Part shown: positions 1-7,297 of the stretch, in pieces
Layout: every line of letters starts with the position of its first letter
Position numbering within the stretch: position 1 is the stretch's first letter
Assembly (NCBI GenBank): GCA_023426625.1
Contig: JAFAAJ010000282.1
Span: forward strand, 1-14,660
Reading direction: 5' to 3'
From: Bacteroidota bacterium
GTDB taxonomy: Bacteria > Bacteroidota > Bacteroidia > Flavobacteriales > Weeksellaceae
Length of the DNA: 14,660 nucleotides
Position numbers and translations under genes: made by a program
Notes under the pieces: model-generated
Seen by the model: only the letters and a program-made list of their open reading frames with translations
Databases searched by the model: none
Told to the model about the DNA's origin: nothing

Positions 1-270
1 ATCCTTATCATCATAAGAGCGATAAGTAAGCTTTCCTTCAATGGCAATTTCTTTTCCTTTGGAAACATATTTCTGAAAGATCTCGGCAACTTTTCCAAAA
101 GCCACTAAATTGTGCCATTGTGTTTCTTCTACTTTTTCACCTTTTGCATTGGTGTAGTAATCGCTGGTTGCCAAAGACACACTTGCTTTAACATTTCCAT
201 TATCGAAATTCATCATTTCAACTTCTTTTCCTGTGTAACCTATTAATGTTACTTTGTTTCTTAGTGACAT
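1..270 (-). CDS. ssb: Single-stranded DNA-binding protein, N-terminal 90 residues (runs off the left edge)
   Basis: Reading the minus strand from the ATG at 270 gives an open frame to the window edge, beginning MSLRNKVTLIGYTGKEVEMM. It continues through features of the SSB OB fold: an early NKVTLIGYTGKEVE strand pair, a central SLATSDYY segment, the ETQWHNLVAFGKVAEI core and KGKEIAIEGKLTYRSYDD. SSB coats single-stranded DNA during replication, recombination and repair, usually as a tetramer. The acidic C-terminal tip that recruits partner proteins lies outside the window. Here the family call rests on the WHNLVAFGK-type core and the KGKEIAIEGKL strand. Whether this is the main replicative SSB or a shorter paralogue cannot be decided, because the C-terminus is missing. 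It is transcribed away from the HPP cluster across a 224-base intergenic region. Confidence 0.9.
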   Translation of the reverse strand, partial: MSLRNKVTLIGYTGKEVEMMNFDNGNVKASVSLATSDYYTNAKGEKVEETQWHNLVAFGKVAEIFQKYVSKGKEIAIEGKLTYRSYDDKD

Positions 271-335
271 AACTTTTATTTTTAAGATTAATAATTCAGA
301 TAAGAGACGTTCACTGTTTTCTCAAATCTCTGTTA

Positions 336-362
336 CAAAGTTGGCTCTCTTTTAATACTCAA
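336..362 (-). promoter_or_regulatory. Weak candidate promoter for ssb
   Basis: On the minus strand, CAACTTTG (336-343) differs from the Bacteroidota -7 consensus TAnnTTTG only in its first base. A TTG lies upstream at 360-362, with a 16-base spacer that is shorter than the usual 19-21. It would give a leader of about 60 bases. No better match lies in the region upstream of ssb, but the support is thin. Confidence 0.3.
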
Positions 363-387
363 GTCGGTAGAAAACTATTTAAATTCA

Positions 388-407
388 TTTGTAGTCGTTT
401 GTAAACG
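388..407 (+). repeat. Tandem 10-bp repeat upstream of the HPP gene
   Basis: Two adjacent copies, TTTGTAGTCG and TTTGTAAACG, match at 8 of 10 positions. They lie about 90 bases before the HPP start codon and just before a weak -7-like TACCTTAG (418-425). A one-helical-turn tandem repeat near a promoter is a possible regulator site, but chance similarity in AT-rich DNA is not excluded. Confidence 0.35.
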
Positions 408-425
408 GATATTTTCATACCTTAG
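398..425 (+). promoter_or_regulatory. Weak candidate promoter for the HPP cluster
   Basis: TACCTTAG (418-425) matches TAnnTTTG except at its seventh position, and TTTG (398-401) lies 16 bases upstream, a shorter spacing than usual. A start near 431 would give a leader of about 64 bases. No perfect TAnnTTTG exists on the plus strand between ssb and the HPP gene, so this is only the best of poor candidates. Confidence 0.2.
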
Positions 426-494
426 CCCATTCAAATTGTTCTTTCTATATGATCAGAACAACAAACTTAAAACAATTGTAAATAAAAAGATTAA

Positions 495-1094
495 ATGAAG
501 AAAACTATAAAAAGAACATACAGGGTTTCGAAATACGTGATTTACCGGGAAACCCTTATTGATTATAAAGAACATTTCTGGTCGTTTCTGGGAGCATTTT
601 TCGGAATCGGGCTTATCGCTTTTTTCCAGTCGCAGTTTTTGCTTCAGGAGGAAAACGTTTTCCTGATCGGTTCTTTTGGAGCCTCAAGTGTTCTGATCTA
701 CGGCGCGATTCAAAGTCCGTTGGCTCAACCCAGGAATTTGATCGGCGGACATGTTATTTCTGCATTGATTGGTGTAACGGTTTATCAGATCGTTCCTGAT
801 ATTCTTTGGCTTTCCGCACCATTGGCTGTTGCGTTTTCCATTGTATTGATGCAATATACCAAGACTCTGCATCCACCGGGTGGCGCTACTGCATTGATCG
901 CTGTAACATCAACAGGAAAAATTCCGGAACTGGGATATTGGTATGTACTTTCTCCTGTTTTATCCGGTTGCATTATTTTACTGTTGGTAGCTTTAATTTT
1001 TAATAATATTACCTATAACAGAAGTTATCCTGCTCATAACAGGTTTATCAGATTGTTAAAGAAAAAACACGAACGCAAAATGAGAAAATTATGA
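495..1094 (+). CDS. HPP-family integral membrane protein
   Basis: This 199-residue protein carries the motif that names the HPP family (LHPPGGATAL, residues 125-134). It also has the conserved block GSFGASSVLIYG (59-70) followed by SPLAQPRNLIGGH (74-86). Hydrophobic stretches at about 28-48, 54-72, 84-100, 104-120 and 150-170 indicate an inner-membrane protein with four or five spanning segments. The two ends are basic: KKTIKR at the start and KKKHERKMRK at the end. Some family members in chloroplasts and cyanobacteria move nitrite, but most bacterial members have no known substrate and no nitrogen genes lie nearby, so a transport role is inference only. It lacks the C-terminal CBS domains found in some relatives. 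Its TGA stop overlaps the ATG of the zinc-ribbon gene, which suggests translational coupling. No Shine-Dalgarno sequence precedes the start, as is normal for this phylum. Confidence 0.9.
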   Translation: MKKTIKRTYRVSKYVIYRETLIDYKEHFWSFLGAFFGIGLIAFFQSQFLLQEENVFLIGSFGASSVLIYGAIQSPLAQPRNLIGGHVISALIGVTVYQIVPDILWLSAPLAVAFSIVLMQYTKTLHPPGGATALIAVTSTGKIPELGYWYVLSPVLSGCIILLLVALIFNNITYNRSYPAHNRFIRLLKKKHERKMRKL

Positions 1095-1435
1095 ATTGTC
1101 TGGAATGTGGCGAAAAGATAATCGGTCGGTCAGATAAAAAGTTCTGTAATGATGCCTGCCGAAACGCCTATAACAACAAGCAGAACAAGGATTCTAATAA
1201 CCTGATGCGAAACATTAATAATAAACTCAGAAAAAATTATCGCATTCTGGCAGAGATCAATATTGATGGAAAAACAAAAGTCGCTAAATCCAAGCTGGAT
1301 GGCTTAGGTTTTGATTTTGATTATTTTACCAATCTGAAAGTTTATAAAAACGGTTCAGAATATAAATTTATTTATGATCACGGCTATAAACTTTTGGATG
1401 AAGATTTTGTTTTGATCGTAAAAAATCAGTCATAA
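1091..1435 (+). CDS. Small protein with an N-terminal zinc ribbon, function unknown
   Basis: This 114-residue protein opens with four cysteines in the pattern C3-x2-C6-x12-C19-x3-C23, including the segment SDKKFCNDACRNAYNN. This is a short zinc-ribbon layout like that of DUF2116-type proteins, and it probably binds one zinc ion. A linker rich in Asn, Lys and Arg (about 27-50) follows, then a mixed region (50-114) with predicted beta strands such as YKFIYDHGYKLL and a hydrophobic end, DFVLIVKN. There is no signal peptide or membrane segment, so it should be cytoplasmic. The basic linker next to the zinc site would suit nucleic-acid or ribosome contact, but nothing here proves it. The start overlaps the HPP stop as ATGA, and the next gene follows after 18 bases, so all three are probably co-transcribed. 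I recognise no named function. Confidence 0.8.
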   Translation: MNCLECGEKIIGRSDKKFCNDACRNAYNNKQNKDSNNLMRNINNKLRKNYRILAEINIDGKTKVAKSKLDGLGFDFDYFTNLKVYKNGSEYKFIYDHGYKLLDEDFVLIVKNQS

Positions 1436-1453
1436 CCCATTCAATAAAACATT

Positions 1454-2365
1454 ATGAAAGAAGTTGTTTTGATCACCGGAGCCGGCGGAATGATCGCTCA
1501 GGAATTATCAAAAAAAATTGAGAAGGATTATTCCGTGAGGTTTTTAACCCGCAAAAGGCAAAAAAACAACGAATTCGAATGGGACATTAAAAAAGGTACG
1601 GTGGATGCTGCTGCGTTTGATCAGGTAGATCATATCATTCATTTAGCCGGAGCCAATATTTCTGAAAAACGCTGGACCGATGAGCGTAAAAAGGAACTTA
1701 TTTCAAGCCGTGTAGATTCCGCACAACTGATTCTGGATACTCTAAAAAAGAAAAACATTAAGCTAAAATCATTCATTTCAGCTTCAGGAATTAATTTTTA
1801 CGGAACACAGACCACAGAAAAGATCTATACTGAAAACGATCAACCCGGAAATGACTTTCTGAGTGAAGTAGTTATTCTCTGGGAAAAAGCTGCCGATAAA
1901 TTTTCAAAAGAAAACCTTGCCGAAAGAGTCGTAAAAATAAGAACAGCCGTTGTATTGTCTGAAAAGGACGGTGCCTTGAAGAAGATGGTTCCTCCTATCC
2001 GATATTTTATAGGTTCTCCGCTGGGAAGCGGAAGGCAATATATGCCTTGGATCCATATAAAAGATATTTGTTCAGTGTACGAGTTTGCTCTGAAGAATCC
2101 TAATGTAAACGGAGCTTATAACGCAACATCTCCGCAACATACAACAAATGAAAATTTAACCAAAGAAATTGCAAATGCTTTAAATAAACCTTTATTGATG
2201 CCAAATGTTCCCGAATTTGTGTTAAAGCTTCTATTTGGAGAACTGGCAACCGCTTTATTGGAAGGTTCTAGAGCATCATCACAGAAACTTCAGGATGCAG
2301 GATTTCAGTTTGAATTCCCTGATCTAAAGGAAGCTTTGACAGATTTATTGAAAAAGAATAACTAA
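1454..2365 (+). CDS. TIGR01777/YfcH-type NAD(P)-dependent epimerase
   Basis: This 303-residue protein belongs to the extended short-chain dehydrogenase superfamily. The N-terminal Rossmann loop reads ITGAGGMIA (7-15), the GxxGxxG site with its third glycine replaced by alanine. HLAGANI (63-69) is the usual nucleotide-contact strand. SASGINFYG (109-117) replaces the SAxGYYG block of the family. RTAVVLS (163-169) and GSGRQYMPWIHIKDI (191-205) are highly typical of TIGR01777. The C-terminus holds the DUF1731-type region: PEFVLKLLFGELA (253-265), then SSQKLQDAGFQFEFP. The protein should be soluble and cytoplasmic. The family's substrate is unknown; the E. coli homologue is YfcH, and relatives are sometimes called cell-division inhibitor SulA-like, a label with little support. 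Length is normal for the family. It is third in a tight plus-strand cluster, with the exported-protein gene starting 11 bases after its stop. Confidence 0.92.
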   Translation: MKEVVLITGAGGMIAQELSKKIEKDYSVRFLTRKRQKNNEFEWDIKKGTVDAAAFDQVDHIIHLAGANISEKRWTDERKKELISSRVDSAQLILDTLKKKNIKLKSFISASGINFYGTQTTEKIYTENDQPGNDFLSEVVILWEKAADKFSKENLAERVVKIRTAVVLSEKDGALKKMVPPIRYFIGSPLGSGRQYMPWIHIKDICSVYEFALKNPNVNGAYNATSPQHTTNENLTKEIANALNKPLLMPNVPEFVLKLLFGELATALLEGSRASSQKLQDAGFQFEFPDLKEALTDLLKKNN

Positions 2366-2376
2366 AAATATAAATT

Positions 2377-2949
2377 ATGAAACTGGTATATTCATTAGGT
2401 ATTTGTTTATTGTCAATCTATGCTTTTGGACAGAAGGAAACTTTAAGTTCAAAGGAAAAAGCTGTGATTGAGCATTTTAAGAACGATTATAAAAAGAAAA
2501 ATTATAAGAAATTTGAAGGAAAAATCACTGTGAATGACAAACAGATCCTCTTTGATGATAAGGTGGTGAATTACGACAAATCTGATAAGCTAACGGTTTT
2601 GCTATTGCAGGAAGGCTTGATCTATCCACAGCTTTTAACGGATTATCAGATGGAAAAATTCCTGAATGAAACGGAAGACAAGAATCAGAAAAGATTTCTG
2701 AAACTTCAGAAAAACCCTAAAGCAGGCTTTGATGTCAATGGAGTAAAGTTGTATGGTATGGCAGAACTTATTTTCTTAAGCACAAATCCGAGTGTCAGAA
2801 GATTTAAAATCCATTGCAGGGATAACAGAATTTCCAGTACATTGACGTATTATCTTGAGCTAACCAATAAAAACGCAACTAATGGTACTCCCCTTGAAGA
2901 ATTTGTTAAGAACTCAAAATTGACATATATTTATCAAAAAGCTGATTAA
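2377..2949 (+). CDS. Small exported protein of unknown function
   Basis: This 190-residue protein begins with a clear signal peptide: KLV, then a hydrophobic core LGICLLSIYAFG, with likely cleavage between G18 and Q19. There is no lipobox cysteine at the cleavage site (C10 lies inside the core), so a soluble periplasmic or secreted product is expected. The mature part is Lys-rich early on (KNDYKKKNYKKFEG, 35-48) and contains no motif I recognise. Segments such as KLYGMAELIFLST and TLTYYLELTNKN suggest beta strands. It is the last gene of the plus-strand cluster and ends 38 bases before a strong hairpin terminator. Nothing in the sequence links it to the epimerase beyond spacing. It is probably a lineage-restricted flavobacterial protein. 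Confidence 0.75.
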   Translation: MKLVYSLGICLLSIYAFGQKETLSSKEKAVIEHFKNDYKKKNYKKFEGKITVNDKQILFDDKVVNYDKSDKLTVLLLQEGLIYPQLLTDYQMEKFLNETEDKNQKRFLKLQKNPKAGFDVNGVKLYGMAELIFLSTNPSVRRFKIHCRDNRISSTLTYYLELTNKNATNGTPLEEFVKNSKLTYIYQKAD

Positions 2950-2987
2950 GTGTCAACTTATTTCAGGACGGGACAAACTAAAATAAC

Positions 2988-3017
2988 AAAAAAGCGTATC
3001 AAACGATACGCTTTTTT
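2988..3017. terminator. Bidirectional intrinsic terminator
   Basis: A perfect 13-bp stem (AAAAAAGCGTATC / GATACGCTTTTTT) with the loop AAAC. The arm ends give a T-tract when read from either strand, so it can end both the plus-strand HPP cluster and the minus-strand efflux operon, whose last stop codon is 20 bases away at 3037. Confidence 0.93.
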
Positions 3018-3036
3018 AGGTTTATTAAAAGGTTTA

Positions 3037-6000
3037 TTAATCTAAATGTTTCGGTGTGTAACCGTCTTCACTTAGTTCTCTGTGTACATAGTCGGCTTTC
3101 ATTTCAGCTTCATAGTCTACTTTTTCACCTTTTTTGAAACGTCTCAGGACAGAATCAAATAATGAATAAACTACAGGCACAATGATCAGCGTAAGGAATA
3201 GAGATGAGGTCAAACCTCCGATAACTACCCAAGCCAAACCTTTATTCATTTCTGCTCCTGCACCGGTTGCCAAAGCAATTGGTAACATCCCGAAGATCAT
3301 AGCAATGGTTGTCATAAGGATCGGACGAAGACGCGCATGGTTTGCCTGAATCAATGCATCATGCGTATTAGCTCCTGCTGCTTTTCTGGCATTCGTAAAG
3401 TCAACGATCAGGATCGCATTTTTCGCAACAAGACCAATCAACATGATCATACCCAACATGGTGAAGATGTTCAGTGAATTGGCTGTTAAGGCAAGAATCA
3501 CCATTACTCCGATCATCGCCAAAGGAATAGAGAACAATACCACGAACGGATATACAAAGCTGTCATACAATGATACCATTACCAGATAAACCAATACGAT
3601 TGCCGCCAATAAAGCGATACCCAATGTACCGAATCCTTCCTGCTGGTTTTCCATATCCCCACTCCAGATATAGTCTACTCCCGCCGGTTTTTTATCGCTG
3701 TTTATGAACTGATCTGCCCATTCGTTAGCTACGTCTCCTACAGGTCTACCTACAGCTTTAGCTCTTACTTTTACAGATGGAGATTTATCTCTACGCTCAA
3801 GCAAACTCGGTCCTGAACCCATTTTTACTTCTGCAAACTGACTTAAACGCACCTGTTCTCCCTGAGAATTGGTAAAGATGAGGTTTTCAACATCTTCAAT
3901 AGATTTTCTGCTGTTATCGGCAAAACGTATATTGATGTCGTATTCATACTCTCCTGCTCTGAATTTTCCATCTGTATTTCCATTAAATGCGGTCTGCATT
4001 GTTTGTCCAACACTTGAAAGATTCAGTCCTAAAGAAGCCATTTTATCTCTGTCGATATTCACCTGAACTTCAGGATTTCCTGTATCTGTTGATAATTCAG
4101 CATCTACTGCACCCGGAACTTTTTTAAGCAATTCTAAGATTCTTGAAGCTTCTTTTACTGCTGTTTCGTTGTCCGGAGCCGTTACTACCATTTCGATCGG
4201 AGCATTTTCCGCACCCATGATCCCGATTGGAGCTGTTTTAAACTCAACTCCTGTGAATTTTTCTTCTAAAGCTCTTTTTACTTTAGCAGATTTGATATTG
4301 GTACTTTCGGAACGTTCAGACTTATCCGTTAAATTCACCTGAACTTCAGACTGATAAGTTGTTGCCTGAGCTCCTCCAAAACCTGTTGACTGCTGTCCAA
4401 CGGTTGTAATAAGGTCTACAACATCTTTATCTTCTCTTAAGAACTTTTCTACTTCCAGAGTTAACTGGTTGGTTTTTTCTATCGTTGCATCTTTTGGTAA
4501 CTCCATCTGAACAAGGAACTGTCCACGATCGATCGGCGGGAAGAATTCTCCTCCAATGAATCCGAATGCCACCAACATAAATGAACCTATTAAAACCAGG
4601 AATGTTACAACCACAGTTGAAATTCTCCTTAAAGTTGTTTTCAAGCACCATTCAAGGATATCTGTCACCCAGTGTGTGAATCTGTCGATGATTCCTTCAA
4701 ACCAAAGGATAAATTTCTCGAACCAGTTTTTACCTGTTAAATGCTCCAGTTTACCAAACCTTGATGATAACCAAGGAATAATAGTAAAGGATGCCAATAA
4801 TGATAATAAAGTTGCAATAACTACCGTGACACAGAACTGAGCCAGGATATTGGCAACAAGTCCGGAACTCATCGCAATCGGGATAAATACCACTACAATT
4901 ACCAAGGTGATCGCCGCTACCGTAAATCCGATTTCAGAAGCTCCGTCATAAGCAGCCCTGATCTTGCTTTTCCCCATCTCCATGTGACGGTAAATGTTTT
5001 CCAGTACAACGATCGCATCATCCACAAGGATACCTACCACAAGGGAAAGTCCTAATAAACTCATCAGGTTCAGGGTATATCCCATAAGGTTCATTCCAAT
5101 GAATGTAGCTACCAATGAAGCCGGGATAGAAACCATTACGATAAATGCGTTTCGGATATTGTGAAGGAATAACAACATTACGATCGCTACAAGGATAATC
5201 GCCAAGAATAAGTCGAAAATAACGTGGTTGGCTGACTCCAGGGTAAAGTCTGTGGTATCGTTTACTACTTTTACTTTAACGCCCTGTGTAGCATACGTTT
5301 TTTCTACACTTTCAATAGTTTTCTGTACACTTTCCGAAACAGCTACCGCATTAGCATCCGATTGTTTTTTAACCTGCATTAAGATGGTTGGAAACTGATT
5401 GAATCTCGCCACTTTTTCAACGTCTTTCTGAGAGTCAAAAACGGTTGCTACATCAGACAAACGAACCTGCGCTCCATTTTTATTGGAAACCACAAGATTA
5501 TTCATCTCATCTACAGATTTATACTTTCCAGAAAGTCTGATCGTAGATTTATTGGTTCTTGTTTTTAAGCTTCCTGTAGGGAAATCAAGGTTTGATGAAA
5601 GGATCGCCTGTTGTATATCTCCAATGGAAAGTCCGTATCCCTGCAATTTTTTCTCATCCACACTTACCTGAATCTCTCTTTCCTGTCCACCTACAAGATC
5701 CACCTGTGCCACACCGTTTACACGGGAGAAAATCGGTTCTATCTTTTTATCGAGCAAATCATAAAGCTCCTTGCTGTTCAGTTTACTACTAGAAATACTC
5801 ATGGTGATGATCGGTAAATCATCCAAAGAGAATTTGTTCAGAGAGGGAGCATCCACATCATCTGGAAGATCCGCCAGAATAGCGTTCACTTTCCTTTGAG
5901 CATCATTCAAAGCATAATCTACATCGGCTCCGTCATTCAGCTGAACCATAATCACGGATAAACTTTCGTAAGAAGAGGATTCTACCTTTTTTACGTTTTC

Positions 6001-6222
6001 AAGAGAACCAACGGCGTCTTCTATTTTCCTGGTCACGGAAGTTTCCACCTCACTTGGCGAAGCTCCCGGATATACCGTAGAAATAGTAACCATATTGGTC
6101 TCGAATTTCGGGATCAATTCGTATCCCATGAGCGAGTAACTCAGGATACCTCCCAGAGTCAGAATTGTAAATAATACAATAACTAACGAAGGTCTTTTAA
6201 TTGATATTTCTGCTAACTTCAT
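3037..6222 (-). CDS. RND-type efflux pump, HAE1 family inner-membrane subunit
   Basis: At 1061 residues this is a full-length proton-driven drug or hydrophobic-compound exporter of the AcrB/MexB class. Residues 1-40 show the conserved entry helix (SIKRPSLVIVLFTILTLGG, then LIPKF). A long periplasmic porter region follows (about 41-335). The TM2-TM6 block runs from about 336 to 487. GILVDDAIVVLENIYRH (397-413) in TM4 carries the paired proton-relay aspartates D401 and D402. A second porter region covers about 560-862, starting GGEFFPPIDRG. TM8-TM12 include K934 in LVAKNAILIVDF and R966 in RLRPILMTT, completing the relay set. Between the two halves is a Trp- and Phe-rich amphipathic helix (about 499-527). 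The heavy-metal (HME) variants lack the DD pair, so HAE1 is favoured. It is the last gene of the tetR-tolC-adaptor-pump operon, 7 bases after the adaptor stop. The substrate cannot be inferred. Confidence 0.97.
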   Translation of the reverse strand: MKLAEISIKRPSLVIVLFTILTLGGILSYSLMGYELIPKFETNMVTISTVYPGASPSEVETSVTRKIEDAVGSLENVKKVESSSYESLSVIMVQLNDGADVDYALNDAQRKVNAILADLPDDVDAPSLNKFSLDDLPIITMSISSSKLNSKELYDLLDKKIEPIFSRVNGVAQVDLVGGQEREIQVSVDEKKLQGYGLSIGDIQQAILSSNLDFPTGSLKTRTNKSTIRLSGKYKSVDEMNNLVVSNKNGAQVRLSDVATVFDSQKDVEKVARFNQFPTILMQVKKQSDANAVAVSESVQKTIESVEKTYATQGVKVKVVNDTTDFTLESANHVIFDLFLAIILVAIVMLLFLHNIRNAFIVMVSIPASLVATFIGMNLMGYTLNLMSLLGLSLVVGILVDDAIVVLENIYRHMEMGKSKIRAAYDGASEIGFTVAAITLVIVVVFIPIAMSSGLVANILAQFCVTVVIATLLSLLASFTIIPWLSSRFGKLEHLTGKNWFEKFILWFEGIIDRFTHWVTDILEWCLKTTLRRISTVVVTFLVLIGSFMLVAFGFIGGEFFPPIDRGQFLVQMELPKDATIEKTNQLTLEVEKFLREDKDVVDLITTVGQQSTGFGGAQATTYQSEVQVNLTDKSERSESTNIKSAKVKRALEEKFTGVEFKTAPIGIMGAENAPIEMVVTAPDNETAVKEASRILELLKKVPGAVDAELSTDTGNPEVQVNIDRDKMASLGLNLSSVGQTMQTAFNGNTDGKFRAGEYEYDINIRFADNSRKSIEDVENLIFTNSQGEQVRLSQFAEVKMGSGPSLLERRDKSPSVKVRAKAVGRPVGDVANEWADQFINSDKKPAGVDYIWSGDMENQQEGFGTLGIALLAAIVLVYLVMVSLYDSFVYPFVVLFSIPLAMIGVMVILALTANSLNIFTMLGMIMLIGLVAKNAILIVDFTNARKAAGANTHDALIQANHARLRPILMTTIAMIFGMLPIALATGAGAEMNKGLAWVVIGGLTSSLFLTLIIVPVVYSLFDSVLRRFKKGEKVDYEAEMKADYVHRELSEDGYTPKHLD

Positions 6223-6224
6223 AT

Positions 6225-6230
6225 ACCTCC
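6225..6230 (-). promoter_or_regulatory. Shine-Dalgarno-like GGAGGT before the pump gene
   Basis: On the minus strand the junction reads TAG GAGGT AT ATG: a perfect GGAGG begins with the G of the adaptor's stop codon and ends three bases before the pump ATG. Such sequences are rare in flavobacteria. The spacing is shorter than the usual 5-9 bases. It may favour re-initiation by ribosomes ending on the adaptor gene. Confidence 0.5.
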
Positions 6231-7291
6231 TACTTTATAATATTTACTTTAGAACCGTTATCAAGGTTGATCTGTCCGCTGGTAACCACCTGTTCACCTC
6301 CATTCAGTCCGCTTAATATCTGAACTTTATCTCCATATACTTTTCCTACAGTCACTTTGATAAGTTTAGCAACACCATTCTGAACGATGAACAATTGTCC
6401 CGAGCTTACTCCGTTTACGAAAGCTTCTGCAGGTACGGTAAGCATATTCTGAGTTTCTGCTCCGTTGTTGGTTTTGAAGATGGCTGTTGCATACATTCCG
6501 GCTTTTAGTTTTCCGTTATTTTTAACTTCGATCTCAACAGGGAAATTCAGAGAAGCATCACTTTTAGGTGCAATGAAAGTAATTCTTCCGACGAAAGAAT
6601 CTTCAGGCAAAACGTTTACATTGATGGCTACTTCCTGCCCAAGCTGAATTCTTCCGATCTGGCTTTCATCCACCAATACAGAAAGTTTCAGACTGTTGAT
6701 GTTTACGATTTCAAACATTGGAGTTCCCGGAGAAACCACTGTTCCCGGCTCAACCATTCTTTTATTGATGATACCGCTGATTCCGGCACGGATGCTTGTA
6801 TCATTTATTTTTACGCTTTGGGCTCTTACTGCTGCCTGCGCGTTTTTCAACTGCAATCTTGAGTTATCCAACTGCTGCTTTGTAACTCCGCCTGTTTTAT
6901 AGGCATTTTCGTATCTCTGGTTATCGATAATGGCGTTTTGTAAGTTATTCTGCGCCTGAGTAACATCCACTTCGATCGCATCTTTTTTGATTGTTGCCAA
7001 TGTCTGTCCCGCAGAAACTCTTGATCCTTCCTTTACCAAAACATTAACAATACGTCCTGAGATTTCTGAAGACTGGCTCATTTCCTGCTTTGGAAGGAAT
7101 GTTCCGTTGGCAGAATAATCTGTATTGATGTTCTCTCGTTTAACAGTAACAATATTTACATTGATTTTATCTACCTGTTTGGCAACTTCTTTTACTTCCG
7201 CCGTCTGTTTTTCTTTGTTGCTGGCAATTTTATATCCTGCCAAACCGACTAATACCGCTGCTACAATAATATATATTAGTGTTTTTTTCAT
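6230..7291 (-). CDS. RND efflux periplasmic adaptor (membrane-fusion protein)
   Basis: This 353-residue HlyD/AcrA-type adaptor links the inner-membrane pump to the outer-membrane channel. The N-terminus has a single hydrophobic segment (LIYIIVAAVLVGLAGY, 5-20) without a lipobox cysteine, so it is probably membrane-anchored by an uncleaved helix rather than by lipid. The first lipoyl half-motif is EISGRIVNVLVKEGSRVSAGQ (76-96). A short alpha-hairpin follows (about 105-160, rich in Gln, Asn and Ala). The second lipoyl half is SIRAGISGIINKRMVEPGTVVSPGTP (166-191). The beta-barrel domain (about 200-275) includes LKLSVLVDESQIGRIQLGQ and the conserved KAGMYATA, and a membrane-proximal domain (about 283-353) completes the family order. 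It starts 6 bases after the channel gene's stop and overlaps the Shine-Dalgarno-like site of the pump gene. Confidence 0.95.
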   Translation of the reverse strand: MKKTLIYIIVAAVLVGLAGYKIASNKEKQTAEVKEVAKQVDKINVNIVTVKRENINTDYSANGTFLPKQEMSQSSEISGRIVNVLVKEGSRVSAGQTLATIKKDAIEVDVTQAQNNLQNAIIDNQRYENAYKTGGVTKQQLDNSRLQLKNAQAAVRAQSVKINDTSIRAGISGIINKRMVEPGTVVSPGTPMFEIVNINSLKLSVLVDESQIGRIQLGQEVAINVNVLPEDSFVGRITFIAPKSDASLNFPVEIEVKNNGKLKAGMYATAIFKTNNGAETQNMLTVPAEAFVNGVSSGQLFIVQNGVAKLIKVTVGKVYGDKVQILSGLNGGEQVVTSGQINLDNGSKVNIIK

Positions 7292-7297
7292 AGTTTC

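Noticed and set aside
684..1003. Three 62-65-codon frames overlapping the HPP gene
   Set aside because: The HPP frame carries all family motifs. The others encode no recognisable sequence and lie wholly inside it.
1454..2365. Loss of function in the epimerase from the third Rossmann glycine being alanine (A15)
   Set aside because: Alanine at this position is tolerated in extended SDR proteins, and the rest of the gene is intact, so this is not evidence of decay.
4427..4840. Open frames of 74 and 94 codons within the pump gene (one minus, one plus)
   Set aside because: They are shadows of the strongly conserved RND coding frame and show no motif, start context or promoter of their own.
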